Made by a program: the position numbers and the translations under genes. From Thalassia testudinum (Eukaryota; Streptophyta; Magnoliopsida; Alismatales; Hydrocharitaceae), in the NCBI GenBank assembly GCA_037157565.1, contig JAZHRO010000073.1, positions 88,762,001-88,826,000 on the forward strand: a stretch of DNA of 64,000 nucleotides. The letters run 5' to 3'. Every line of letters begins with the position of its first letter. Position 1 is the stretch's first letter. Of this stretch, positions 32,365-44,098 are shown piece after piece. The notes beneath the pieces are model-generated. The model was not told the origin of the DNA, did no database searches, and saw only the letters and a list, made by a program, of their open reading frames with translations.

Positions 32365-34086
32365 ATGGATTACTCTTACTCCTATAATTCAGATTATCAG
32401 AGTCAATACTTCCCATCTTTTAATCAGGATCCCATGCTCCGAGCGTATCCATCCTTTGATGGGTACATTGATAATTCATGGGATCATTCTCATTCTTACC
32501 CTAGGAGTACTGGCTTGATAACTCCCACTTTTGAGCAGAGCTTAGGAGAGGGATTTTCCAATCCTGAAATCCCTACTTCCATGCAAACAACCAACCCTCC
32601 CACCCTTCATGATTTTCCGTATCAAGGTTGGACTGATACCCCTAGGCAACTAGAGCCTGAAATTGACTATCCTCCCCAACCTGATAATAGTAGCCTCTCC
32701 TCGTTTATGATAGAAATGCAAAAATAGCAAAAAGAAATAATGGAATCAATGGGAGAGATGTTGAGGAATAGTCAACACTTAAATGATGAAATAAGAGAAC
32801 TTAGCTACACGCTTCCCAATAATCCTGATCCCTACCCAATAAACCATGATCATGAAAATGATTTTGAGGAACCTAATGACAATAGGGATCCAATTTTAGG
32901 TAGCCATCACTTAGACTCTTCCAATGAGACACGGCCACTAGAGGATAATGATCATAGTGATTATCCACCTGAATTATATTGCAGTCAAAAGCAAGGGAAG
33001 ATGGTATCTCTTGAGGACCTTGACCCCAATGACGGTATTCTCCTTACCCCTACCAACCCAGGTCAAGGTTATATTGTTCCTATCACTTCCCCTCTTGATT
33101 ATTTGGTGGAATCCCATTCCACTCTTAGTGAGACTACTCCTCACCCTCCACTTAGGGAATCAACACCTACCATTCAATATTCTGAGGATTCAAATGCACC
33201 TAATGAAGGTGACCCTAAGGGAATAGAGGATGATCAATTCTGGTCTCAGGGATATGACGAGTCTAATTTTGAAGATGAGGATTCCCCAATAGAGGAACCT
33301 GGACTGAAAATCTGGAGTGAATCACAGGAGAATTATTTATCATTTGAGGATTTACCTCCTGAGGGTAGAAATAATATGATTAAATCCAGATTCCTCCTTT
33401 CTTTTGAGAGCCATCCTCCATCAAAACATGAGTTGATATTAGAAGAGGACAAACAAAATAATGAGAAGTCTATGGGAGACTCTCGGGAACAAAATATGTC
33501 AATTGAGGATTTATACCCTGAGAAGAATGATGAATTCAATGATATAGGCTTCCTCCAAAATATTAAAACTGATCCTCCCTTAGAAATAATTGAGGATACT
33601 AATCCAACTCCTAAGGAATCACAGATACACCCAGATAAATATTTGAGTGAACCAAATGAATCTGGGGATGAGCTGAATGATAATGATTCTTACATTTTGA
33701 CCTTGCCATAAAAAGGTTGTAATTTGGAGTCTACTCTTGATTCAAATATGACTCCAATTATTAATGCTAGGCAGGATAACTTGAAGTTGTCTACAACTGT
33801 TAGGGAGTGTACACAATCTAAATCATTGTTGGAATTGGACTTAACACCAACTAAGCCCTCATTGGACTTAACCATTACCTTCCAACACTACAAACAACCC
33901 TTATACTCCCTAACCGATCCTTGGCTCAGATCTCTGCTCATGTACATTCTTTCTGGAGACTATATCAGGCCAGTACATCCTAGGGTAGAATGGCGAGTAT
34001 GGATTGATGCTTGTACTTTTACTCTCGCCATTCAAGGGTTTGAACTAATTATGTGTATATCTTTTAAAACCTGTCCTGCTTTGTAG
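32365..34086 (+). pseudogene. Acidic, Tyr/Pro/Asn-rich protein frame of element H (two in-frame stops)
   Basis: From the ATG at 32365 one frame of 573 codons runs to 34086, interrupted only by TAG at 32725-32727 and TAA at 33709-33711. The N-terminal 120 residues are rich in Tyr, Ser, Pro and Asn (MDYSYSYNSDYQSQYFPS), as in prion-like low-complexity regions. A short helical segment follows the first stop, and residues 150-450 are strongly acidic with three spaced copies of a motif like KMVSLEDLDP, YLSFEDLPPE and NMSIEDLYPE. K has RMVPLEELDP in its frame. No gag, protease, RT or known domain is recognised. The TAG is probably CAG mutated; AAA-TAG-CAA also partly resembles a readthrough context. 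Function unknown. Confidence 0.7.
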
Positions 34087-34429
34087 GATCCTTGTTATCG
34101 TCCACTTATTCCGTTTCGGGAGGCCTCTTTTCATATTCCGTTTCTTATTCCTAGACCTCCCAAGGTAGCCAACGAAATTTTCTATTTTCATTTCTTCTGG
34201 CGAGCATTTGGAATTACATTGCATCATCAGCTCGCCAACAACCGTGGTTACCTGTTTTCTAGGCCTGCACTGTTATGAATATTTTTAGGACCTAACTTTG
34301 TTTGGTTGGAACCAGACTTATAGGTTCCTTCTTAGTCTGGCTGCTGACAAGAAATGCAGCACTTGTTGGGAGGCAACCCAGCAAACTGTGTCAGGTAATA
34401 TTTTTCCTTTCTCCTCCTGTTTTAATTTT

Positions 34430-34466
34430 ACAATGGAGACATTGTAGGATTTAGGCATGGGGGAGT
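34430..34466 (+). promoter_or_regulatory. Internal polypurine-like motif of element H
   Basis: ACAATGGAGACATTGT is itself a near-palindrome and precedes TTTAGGCATGGGGG by a few bases. The same layout occurs in A, L, K, G and J. Confidence 0.55.
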
Positions 34467-35144
34467 GCATTTGCATTTTTGGAATTATTTATGCATTTAG
34501 GTTAGTATAAAAAAAAAAAAATTTGAGCTGAATGGGTTAGTCCCTAGCAAAATACCTTTGTTATTGGAGGTTCTTCTTCTGGAATTATTTCTTAAGTTTA
34601 GAATCCAGTGCATCTATTTCATGTGCACGTAGATTTGGTAAGGGATCCCTGAGGAAAACCAATGAGCATTTGTAAGTCTACTGAACCCTTGGACAGTTCA
34701 TAGGGAGTCAGGCATACTATCTTCTAATAGATCTTCCTCATATTTGTGAGAAGAAAGTAGAGAGATTACTGGTGCGCTAAGTCTAGTGCAAGGACTCTTA
34801 AGTTTTGGATAATTAGATGATGATACTTCAGAGTTAGGCGTAGTTTTCACTCTCTGTTCCTGTGTATGTACTTTGAGTGAATTCCTAAGAGTCACCAAAT
34901 AAGGCAGATACACAAAGATTGAGTCTTGATAAAGCTATAACTATGGTGGATGGTTACGACCGTCCTTCATAGAGTCCTCAGCTGAAGGAGGGTAATAGTG
35001 TCAAAGGTCAGAAATACGCCTGCCCTATCCATTCCTTCCCAATGCCGAGAATAGGCACTTCCACCAAATAAGCCACACAACTTCCTTTTGACCATCATCA
35101 TCCCTAATAATGACTCGTAAATAAAAGTACGTATCGTGTTGTGT

Positions 35145-35245
35145 TGATTGAAAAAGAGACAAAAACAAGAAGAAATAAAAAAAAAGAGAGAGAAAAGAAG
35201 AAGAAAAAGAAGAAACAAAAAGAAGAAAAAGAAAAAATAGTTATA
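35145..35245 (+). repeat. Purine-rich A/G tract
   Basis: About 100 bases of GAAGAAA/AAAAG. Similar but shorter purine runs lie in the 3' UTRs of A (6712-6740) and L (48801-48825, minus). Confidence 0.75.
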
Positions 35246-35889
35246 TTACAAAAAAAAAAGGTCCAAGTGTATGATGTAACACTATTTCTGAGGCAGCAAA
35301 ACACCTATCGCGTTCCACCAAATATGACCCATACCTACCTTCTAGTATTTCTGATCGCCTGAATACTAGTTGAAAACTCTAACTTAGTTGTAAAGTTATT
35401 AGGACTTTAATTGAAGTGTGGATGCCATGTGAGGCCACCAAATAGTGAGTACAATTTCTAAATCTGGCGAGATTCGTGATCTCAGAAAGAAAGAAAAGAG
35501 AGAGTGCCCAGGAACATCAAGAGAGCACAAGTGTGTAGCCTCTCTCTGAGTTGACTTGTCTAATGGTCTAAAGAGCTAGAGTCTGCAGTACTAGACTATA
35601 TGTAGCACTAGTTGAGTGTGTGCCACCAAATATAAATCCATTCAACTTGCTATCTCCTACCTAAGCCAAACACTGGGGTCAAATTACAGATTATCGTTTG
35701 CTTTATCCTCGAGGGAAGTAGTTGCCTATCTCAACAGAAATTTTTGCCAAGGGTGATGTACGAACTTTGAATGCGAGTCGGCTCTTTCACTTGGATCTGT
35801 TACCTAGGCTATCAGCACTTCACATTTGTCTGGATTTCTAAAGTTTTGAAATAAGAAAAGAATTCTTCTGATTACTTCTATTATTCATT

Positions 35890-35927
35890 TTTGCTAGGGA
35901 CTAGCAAATCTTAGGCATGGGGGTATT
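35890..35927 (+). promoter_or_regulatory. Pre-PPT hairpin and polypurine tract of element H
   Basis: TTTGCTAG (35890-35897), GGA, CTAGCAAA (35901-35908), then TTAGGCATGGGGGTATT up to the LTR at 35928. Confidence 0.8.
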
Positions 35928-37643
35928 TGATGAGTCCATTTTAATGGACTAATATTACGCCTAAGTAACTTTAATTATGTCTTTTAGGTTTGTTAATAAC
36001 TCTATTAAGTTATAGAAGGTTTGCATGCATCATAATTTAGGTTTACATTTATTCTATAACTTAATAGGTTCTTTTTATGTGCAGGAAAAATAATTGCAAA
36101 AAGGAAGGGAAAAGGATAAATTATCCTTTTTCAAATCACCGGTAGCTGTTCTTTTCCCCATTCTCTGGGGAACCCTCAACAGCCGCCGGCCAGAGATAGT
36201 TAAGGGATTTGAAAATCCCTTAACTCTCGGAGGTGCAACGGAGAAGTTAAAAGGAAGAGGAGGGGAGCAAAGGAGAATCTTCTTCATCGACGGGTCCTTC
36301 TTCCTCCCCTTGGGGGGATATCCTTCCTCTCCACTGTGGAGAGAGTATGCACTGTGGAGAAGGCACACCACCTCCTCCTGCCCTAGCCAAGCCACCGTGC
36401 CATCACCCTCCTAAGAGCCTGCAGGCGCAACACCAAACTACCCTCCAGCGCCCCCTACTACAACCAGTTCTCTAGCCCACGCACGCACACACGCCCCTGC
36501 AAGACACATGCAGCACGCAACCGCACGCCTTCCTGCCTTTCCAGCACCTTCATGCCTCGCTCGCGCTCCTACCTTCCAGCCACCGCTCCAGCCTGCCCTG
36601 CAGTGCAAGCGCCTACCCGCACGCCCTCTCCAGCACCCCTCATCACCTTCCGCCCACACCACAGCAGGCGCTAACACCCTCTCCACCAAACCAGTGCACT
36701 TCTCCCTCTACTGCAGGCGCTCACCAACTGCCCCACTGCCTGCTAGCGTGCCACACTACTTGTCACCCTTTCATCCGCTCACGCACAAAGCCTGCGCCTC
36801 TCCTCCAGCTCACCTCGACCTCTCAAGCAGACGCCCGCGCCCTGCAACTTCCCTTAGTAAGCGCCTGTCCGCTTGCCATCTTCCAGCGTGCCCCCCCTCC
36901 ACCCTGCAGGCAGCGTGCTCGACAGCCTATCTGTAGGCGTACCAGAGCGCGCATGCTTGCACACCAGCCCACGCGCACGCGCACAGCTGCAGGCACCGCA
37001 GCAGCACCACCGCCTTCTTGCTCCAATAGACCGACGCTCCGGCCACCTCCGGCCACGCCGCTGTCACCGTTGCATAGCTCTCGTCAAGCTGCACCTCCTT
37101 ACCGATTCTCGCGGCCAACCGTACGTGGCCGCACACGCGAGGAGGAGAGAGGAGAGATCCTCTGTTTGCCTCTCAATTAAAATTTACATTCAATGCCATT
37201 GCCACCAATTTGATTTTTTTATTATTATTATATTATGGCAGAATTGCATTCAAACACTCATAGTTCTTTATAATTGCATGGTATTGATATTAACTTGTTT
37301 AAAGATTGATTTTGGGTTTAAGTACTAATTGTCTTTAGTACACATCATGTGAAAACTGCATGAATTCATCCTAAATTTATTGAGGATTTCTGTGAGGGAA
37401 AACTGCAATTATACCCTTATCTTTTTAGGTTATTGCAAATCTACTTTCCTCCACATTTTAAGTTTGATTTGAAAAGGGATTTCGCACTATCCGAAATAAC
37501 ATTAAATAATTAAGTATTGATTGCATCATTGCCTCCCTGTGGACACGATCCACTCTTCTGCGAGTGGTTATTTTCAATATTTTTGATTAGTCGATTTTTC
37601 TACCACTTAAATACTATAACGCTAAGCGAAAAGTCGTCTATCA
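35928..37643 (+). repeat. 3' LTR of element H
   Basis: 1716 bp, TGATGAGTCC to GTCTATCA. It is very similar to the 5' LTR over its whole length, with small indels in the C-rich region. The U5 motif GCCTCCCTGTGGACACGATCC lies near 37530. Confidence 0.93.
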
Positions 37644-38333
37644 CCCCCCATGCTTAAATGATGCAATGTCCTTATTGTAAAAATAAAGACATGAAAAGGA
37701 TGGAGCAAACGGAATATCACCTGAATTTTGTGACAACCTAGTTAGCTTCGCAGAGAGAAGAGAGTATACACATGCACTAAGTTTAATGCCTTCAGCTAGG
37801 CATAACATACATACAAGGAAGAAATTAAGAATTCACAAGTGTAGGTCAGAATCAAAATCAAAAGATTAAACCTCAAACTTGCTAGCAGATGATGTCCACA
37901 AATGTGGACTAAGTTATTGTGCAGACCCATGTCCCAGGGTCGAGTGGTTCTAAGGTTCTGGATGAAAATCACCTAGAACCTAAGATTATTGTGCTTGCGG
38001 GGCCAGGCTTGCAGTTTGGTGGTGTGCAACCCAAGACTAAAGTGTTGGACAACGGATTGATCTGATTAATTACACTCGGGTGTCCACTTAAAGTTCAACT
38101 CAGAAAGATAGTCAATTATTCCGAGCTTGGGTTGCACATGAAAGATATCATAAGGGTCCTGGTAGAATGTAGGTGGTTTCAAGTCAATAGGTACCTTAGA
38201 TCCAAAATCGTAGTTCCCTCAGAAGTAGCTTCCCAGATTTTTATTTCCAACTTTCTATCATCCATGATCAAGGTTTCTGGGACCTCCAGACCATTGTACA
38301 CGCCATCCAAAATACCCAAGTCCAACAATTTGG
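37644..38333 (-). other. Start of the 3' UTR of element G, upstream of the insertion of H
   Basis: Minus strand. It carries the internal motif (37676-37644: ACAATAAGGACATTGC then AAGCATGGGGG), whose G tract was duplicated by the insertion of H. A decayed post-ORF block lies near 37740-37800; the GTTGCCTCCC core is lost but the flanking TTTAATGCCTTC remains. No gene. Confidence 0.7.
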
Positions 38334-39495
38334 CTAAATCAGGATTGACTTGGGCATAATGATTTCAAAAGTTAGCTCTTTGGGGTGCGGATGAGGAATG
38401 GAGTCACTAATCGAATCATTAGGATTTGGATCCTCCAAGTTAATCCCAACTGAATCAAATTCATCTATTATTGGGCTATCAAATGGTTCATCAGATTCCT
38501 CAAGCCCATTTATCTCACTAAAATCATCTACCTTATGCTCAAGTGAGACCTCACTAAGAGATTCTTCACTCTTAGAGTCAAAGAATTCTTGATCCGCATT
38601 TATATATGTCTCAAAATCATATGTCATTTCATGATCCAAGAAGACATATGTTTCTTCGTTCCTTGGCTCAGAGATCTCAGGTGAAATAATCGGTTCATCC
38701 TGAATCGGTTGCTCTAGATCAACCTGGTCATCCCTGGTCTCATAAAATGTATCCCCCCCGATAGGCACCTGAGCGGGTTCAAACATTGGCTCTCTTGAAG
38801 GGGGCTCATCTTGAGAATCATCCCAAGACTAGACTAGGGCAACCACGAATTTCATCCTCAATCTCGACAATTTCCCAAGTAGAAACTCACCCAGGCCCCT
38901 ATCCCTAACATGTTGGAGTAAATCCAATAAAGAGCTATTTAGCTCATCAATCATTTTTATCATAGGCTCCAATGCTTCAGGGCATGGTGTTGGTTGGGCT
39001 TCTAAAGATTGTATGGTGTTCCTCAAGTTAGCTAACACGTTGTCTTGGATTTGGTTCACCTGAACCGAATGGTTCAGTTCAGATTTGGGTGGGTTTGGGT
39101 TAAATCTAGGGGAGTCAAGATATCAAGGTTCTCAGGTCCCTCCCTGATAGTAGGTTGTTCTAGGTTGTTCAAAGAATAGTGGTGACCTATATTCAGTGGA
39201 ATATTGGGGAGGGTAGGTGTAATAATCATCATATACTTCCTGATTGTAGATTGGGTTGGTTTGGTCATCAAAGGATGGAGATCTATAATCATTGTAGGTG
39301 TGGGAAGGATAATAGTCAGTTTTGTTGTCCAGGGTTAGGCCCTGGACACTAAGGTCTGGATTCATATCCCCAATCAAAGTTGTTCTGACTAGGAGATGGG
39401 TAGTCATAATTCAAGTCGGGAGAGTAATCATCTTGGGAATAAGTGTTGGTAGGAGGGTAGGATGGGAAATGCATGTAAGATGCGGAAGGATACAT
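38334..39495 (-). pseudogene. Acidic-protein pseudogene of element G
   Basis: Minus strand. The frame starts MYPSASYMHFPSYPPTN at 39495, shifts near 39350, and continues with stops at about 39132 and 38829 to 38334. The N-terminus is Tyr/Pro/Asn/Asp-rich, as in H. A helical stretch (NQIQDNVLANLRNTIQSLE) sits mid-frame, as does the LDNLQLELHRQNQELV segment of K. The tail is strongly acidic (SEESLSEVSLEHKVDDFSE). It is shorter (about 387 codons) than in H (573) or K (598). The shared layout, rather than a shared motif, supports homology. No known domain. Confidence 0.6.
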
Positions 39496-40734
39496 GGTAG
39501 AATAGGAGGAAATTAGAAGAGAGAAAGGTGCCCTGCAGTACAATCAACCAAACCTGTCCTTATGTGGGTAGCCTAATGACCTACAGACTCCCAGGACCCG
39601 TCTTAAGATTATAAACGATTTGGTCTACTTCTATCCAGTCAATCCAACCAGTTAGAGGGAGGAGTTAGGGAGAAGGTTCTTCCTTTGGCTTGTGCCTCCA
39701 GTTCCTAGAGTACCCCCCAGCCACGGTCGTTTGATGCTACTCCCCTAGCTAGACATCAGATGGACCAGCAGAAGCAGATTAATCGAAAAAAATCTCAATC
39801 TGAGCTCCAAAGAGCGAATCAATCCTTAAGGCCAATGTCTACTCAGTTTTAATTAGGCTTGGGATGATTGTGCTTTTGGAATGTGATGGGCCCTTTAGAT
39901 GGGTTGTGCCCTTACTGAACAGTTAAAATGTGTGTGTGTGTGCAACCAGGGTTTGCAAACATGGTTATTTGATGATGTGCCTTTTAGGGTTTAACCTTGT
40001 TTAGTAGCTTTTAGGGTTTAATCTTAGGTGTATTCAATCAGGGTTCAATAGAACACTCTAGGTTTTACAAGTACTGGTGATGATGTATTCCTTTATAAAT
40101 TAGGAAAAAAATGTAGAGTGCCTGGTTCAGCCTTAAAAATCAACCCTAAGTGGAAAGCTACTGATGAATCACTTTTATTTTAAGTGGTGCAACCCAAACA
40201 GTTCAATCAATTGGCCTGCTGCACCACTTAGTTAAGGCACACAAAAATGTTTGACCTATTCAGATTTCTACTCACTTATTGGTGTGTTGAGTTAGGGTGT
40301 ACCGGATCCGCAGGTCAGATTCCGATTAAGTGGTAGAATCGATGTGAAGTGGTGAGCCTTATGTCGAGAGTTGTGGGTGTTAATGTGTGTCTCTTTCAGA
40401 AAATCCCACGATAGAAGAGTATATATATTTTTTATTTTTTTAATATATGCGGGTGGGTGAGATGGGTGGAAGTGGCAAACAAACAACCAGATCTATCCTA
40501 GGGTTTATAAAAAGCATCTAAGTTGATTTGGATTTGAGTTATTAGTGTGGTGAAATGAAATATAGGGTGGGGGTGGTGGGGGAAAACTTACAAATATCTC
40601 TACCCACACTTTACTCCAATCTACAGCTATCGGCTCCTCGACCAGGTTCCTACAAGACAATAAATCGAAGAAGATAGATAGGTCAGAAAAGTGGGAAAAT
40701 GCGAGAAAAGAAAAAAACAACAAAAAGCGTTGCC
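39496..40734 (-). other. Leader of element G with boxes shared with B and K
   Basis: Minus 39760-39671 contains CAAACGACCGTGGCTG and ACAAGCCAAAGGAAGAACC. From 39540 to 40250 the sequence is collinear with 11260-12010 of B, including the run from ATTATAAACGATTT through to the TTTTAGGGTTTAA repeats. No gene. Confidence 0.8.
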
Positions 40735-40752
40735 TCCCTGGCAACGATGCCA
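40728..40752 (-). promoter_or_regulatory. Primer-binding site of element G with hairpin
   Basis: Minus 40752-40735 reads TGGCATCGTTGCCAGGGA, a near match to the tRNA-Asp complement. CGTTGCC (40746-40740) pairs with GGCAACG (40734-40728). Three bases separate it from the LTR. Confidence 0.85.
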
Positions 40753-40755
40753 AAA

Positions 40756-40995
40756 TGATGAGCCGGATTCGCATGCGATGGGATTAAGTTTTTGGAAACC
40801 CATCGTAGTAGTTCAATTCATGAGAAAATCCATCTATCTGATAAAATTTATAACCAAAACTCGAAAAGTGAGTCTCGGGTCGAACACGGGGAGGCGAACG
40901 TTTGGTTTTGAAAGATACGCATTTTGCTTTATATCTTTTTATTGTTGTTTTATCTTTTGTTATTTTTTTGGTATTTTAATAGGGCAAGAGATCAG
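40756..40995 (-). repeat. 5' LTR end of element G, cut by element J
   Basis: 240 bases matching 23986-24230 of the 3' LTR. Homology ends at GAGATCAG, where the LTR of J starts. ATCAG (40991-40995) is the expected duplication of J, and its partner should follow the 5' LTR of J beyond 64000. Confidence 0.85.
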
Positions 40996-43773
40996 TGTTG
41001 AGAGCGCTGAATTGGTGTCTAAGAGTATTGCGTTGTAGTATAGCTGAAAAAAGCATTCAAAACAGATATAATTTTATTACTCGAAAAGATTTTCGAGGTC
41101 AAACACAGGGAGAAAATTGGTATTTAGAAATCAAGATCACAATTTAAACCTGAAAGAGATTGCAATAGTAGTAGTATCAGAGTGCAAAAATATGGGAGAA
41201 AATGGTGATGTAGTCACCAAATACTCCTAAAATATCACCAAATGATTCAATATAAATATGCAATGGAGGCTAGAATCTGTCATCTGATTCTTTAATTATG
41301 ACTTAAAGTGTCTGATTGCTTTTCTCTTTCTCTGCCTCTGTCTTCTCCTTCTTCTTCTTCTGGCCTCCTCTTCTTCAACTCCTGCCTTTGCCTTTCATCT
41401 GCCTTGGCTTCTCCTTCCTTCTTCTTCTTTGGCTTTCTACGATCCTTCTCTTTTCTCTTTAGCTTTCTCTGTCTTCTACCTTTCTCTTCTTCTTCTTCTT
41501 CTTCTCTACCGTCTGCCTTCTCTTCTTCTTCTTTGCTTTGCCTTAAGCCCTGCGGTGCTCCTCTCCTTCTTCCTGGCCTCATCTTTTTCCTCTTCTCTGA
41601 ATTGGCTAAGTGTGGAGCCAAACTCCTCAGAGCAAAACCCACCCCTACCCACGCGCACCTCTTCTCTCTCTTCTCTCTTAGGATACGCTCTCCTAGAGCC
41701 TCACAGACATTCGGGTATTCGGGTCGGGTGCGTACCCGAGACCAGGCCCACCGGCGTGAGGTAGTGGGTGAGGTGTGCAGTCGGGTCGGGTCAGGCCAGG
41801 TTCGCGAGGCGTGAGCACGGACGAGACCGGGTCGGGTGAGTGGGACCTCACCCCATGGATCTGAGGCGATAAAGCTATGCCACTTTTTCCTCTTATGCAG
41901 GTGCGGGCGTGCCTTCACTTCCGAGGTGGGACTAAATGTGCCACCCTTTCCTCACGTGCGCCTGCAAAGATGGCCTTTGTTATTGTAGTAGCAACAGAGA
42001 TCTTCGACTCCAATTGTGGGTCTGAGTGTGTGCGTGAGGGGCTTCCGCACACCTGGGACAGCTGCACCTGGGCTTGGCATACTTGGAGCTGCAGCAAGCT
42101 TGCTTCAAGATCGCCCATCAATGGCGGAGGGGCAACGAACCTGAAAACACAAGATTGGCCTCGCAGCCATGTTAAAATGTTCAGAGTGGGTCGTCGAAGC
42201 ACGGTGAAGATGCTGGGGGTGTTGGCGTGGCATGGCAGTGTCTGTGCGTGTGTGCCTAAGGCACATTGTGTGCGAAGGTGTGGGTATGTTCGGGGAGGTC
42301 CGTGAGTGAGTGGAGTGGTGCGTGGAGTGAGGGAAAAAAATCAGTGGAGCGAGGGGAAGCTTATGGGCTTGTCGGCGAGGGTTGGGATGGCCTGTGGAGG
42401 TGGAGCGGCCTCGTCGAAGTTTGTGGTTGGAGATGGAAGGGTTGGAGGTGGTGGGGGGCTGCAGGGGTTAGTTTTGAAGAATAAAGGGCGAAAAAGAATG
42501 TAGAGGGGAGAGGGAGTTATCTGGGAGGTGAAGAGATGACGGGGGCGAGCGGAGGCGTCGGATCTGGTGTGGCCGATGCCGGAGACGAAGAGTGGCTCTG
42601 GTGAGTGGAGATTGGCAAGGACGAAGAAAGGGAGACCACTACAGGTACGGCGAGGCACGGACGAAGTCAAGGAGGAGGAATCCGCCGTAAGTATGGCAGT
42701 CGGACGACGAGGAGGAGTAAGGTAGGTCGTTGGACGTCGAGGAACCTACGGCCGTGAGGAGAAGAGAGGAATCAGGGGTGTTTGCGACCGAATTCAAGCA
42801 TAGGGAATGCGGTTGGATTTGGGGAGTCTTTAAATAGGTCTCTGAGGAGGTTTCGTGCTTGGAAGCCAAGCTTCCAAGCAAGGCAGGTTTCATCGGAGAT
42901 GGAAACTCAAAAGCGACCCAAATCTCTCATGTGTTTGCATGAGAGACTAGGAAGCAATCATGGATCATAGATGGGATCAGATTGGGGGGGATTACTCAGA
43001 GAATCTCCCTTCTAATTTTGGAAGGGATTCTCTGAGCAATCACGGAGAAACCTCCTTCCAAGGCTCGCCGGAGTAGGATTCTTCTGCTATAATGATGGAG
43101 GGACCTAATTGCTGAAATGATGAAGAATGTAGGGGGCAATTTGTAAGGATTTTGAAAGATAGGGGTACAAATGTAATCAAGATGGACCTTCTTGCAAACT
43201 AGGTCAAGGCAAACTCAACTTGGGTCCAAATTTTGGTAAAAACCTAATTTGGACCTAAGAAATCCAATGGTGAAGTTTTATTTTGGGTTTGACCACGTTT
43301 GACTAGGAAATTTATGCAAAAACCCAATTTAGGTCAAATATCTATCTGAGACCCCATTCTAGGTCAAGATGGGTTCCAATGGCCAAACTGAAGGTTCTAA
43401 ACCCTAGAGAATATTTTTATATGATTTTTAGATGATTTAAGTGAATTTTATCCTGACCAGAAGCTTGTTTAATCAAGTGGATCTATTTTAGGGTTTCAAG
43501 AAGTCATTTAATTCATAGAACTCACACAAATCCTTTTCTGTCTAATCCAACCCACTTATTATTTTATTAAGACCATTTGACCTTTGTTTATCTCTTGAGA
43601 AAATCAGTTGTTGTACTGCATTGGTAAAATTGCAGCATTAACCCTAGTTTATTATTTTACTCTTAGAAAGGTTATGCAGTGAATTAGGACCTTCAGTTTG
43701 GTTATGTAGGAGCTTTTATTCTCTTCATTGGGTCAAAATGAGCTAGTTAGGGCTCATGATGGTGTTCCCATCA
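40996..43773 (-). repeat. 3' LTR of element J
   Basis: 2778 bp, starting TGATGGGAACACCATCATGAGC at 43773 and ending CAACA at 40996. It aligns with solo LTR I over its length. It contains the CTTCTT-rich run 41320-41560 and G/C-rich promoter-proximal sequence. Frames of 111-208 aa in the CTTCTT run are compositional. Confidence 0.9.
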
Positions 43774-44098
43774 TACCCCCATGCCTAACTTTTGCTAGTC
43801 CCTTAGCAATATTTTAAGGTTTTAAATTTGATTCTAGACCATGAATTCCTTTGATGCTCAAAACTATGATGTGTGCTTTCTTCTGTTGATTAGGTTAGAG
43901 TGCTGATAGTAGGCCTAGAGGTATTCAAGTACCAACCAAGATCTGGACCTGACCAGCTCTAGCCTCAGTCTGTTGCGAAGGATTTTAAGGCCCACAGGAA
44001 CTATCCTAAGGTTCGTTGAACTCCACGGTTAAAGCACCCGTGCTTGTAACATATTTTAGCCATGGTTCAGTTTGTCGTGCATTTTTGTAAGAGAGAGA
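43774..44098 (-). other. Polypurine tract and 3' UTR end of element J
   Basis: Minus AGTTAGGCATGGGGGTA (43790-43774) directly precedes the LTR. The hairpin TTGCTAAGGGACTAGCAA (about 43809-43791) is a slightly imperfect form of the one in A, G and H. AGAGA at 44094-44098 is the target duplication of K. Confidence 0.8.

Larger units (their letters stand above)
34087..35889 (+). other. 3' UTR of element H
   Basis: It contains the post-ORF block (34358-34380: ACTTGTTGGGAGGCAACCC), the internal polypurine-like motif (34430-34466: ACAATGGAGACATTGT, then TTTAGGCATGGGGG), an extra TTAGTCCCTAGCAAAA at about 34541, and a purine-rich run (35145-35245). No protein frame is credible. Confidence 0.8.
26664..37643 (+). 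mobile_element. Element H: complete non-autonomous LTR element inserted in G
   Basis: The LTRs start TGATGAGTCCATTTTAATGG (26664 and 35928) and end GTCTATCA (31131 and 37643). The 5-bp duplication is CCCCC (26659-26663, 37644-37648), inside the internal polypurine-like motif of G. Internal order: PBS, 1.2-kb leader, acidic-protein frame, conserved post-ORF block, 3' UTR, hairpin and polypurine tract. Without solo LTR I it would be about 8.25 kb. No gag, protease, RT or integrase is visible, so it would need enzymes supplied in trans. Confidence 0.93.
23986..40995 (-). mobile_element. Element G: non-autonomous LTR element, split by H and J
   Basis: Minus strand. Visible pieces are the 5' LTR end (40995-40756), PBS (40752-40735), leader and acidic-protein pseudogene (40734-37644), the 3' UTR (26663-25429) and the 3' LTR (25428-23986). 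H occupies 26664-37643 with a CCCCC duplication. J begins at 40996 and splits the 5' LTR, whose remainder must lie beyond 64000. The 5 bases outside the 3' LTR are GTGGT. There is no gag or pol homology. Confidence 0.85.

Noticed and set aside
41292..41918. 208-aa and 168-aa overlapping frames on both strands
   Set aside because: They come from the CTTCTT tract in the LTR of J; the Lys/Glu/Arg or Ser/Leu/Phe content is low-complexity.
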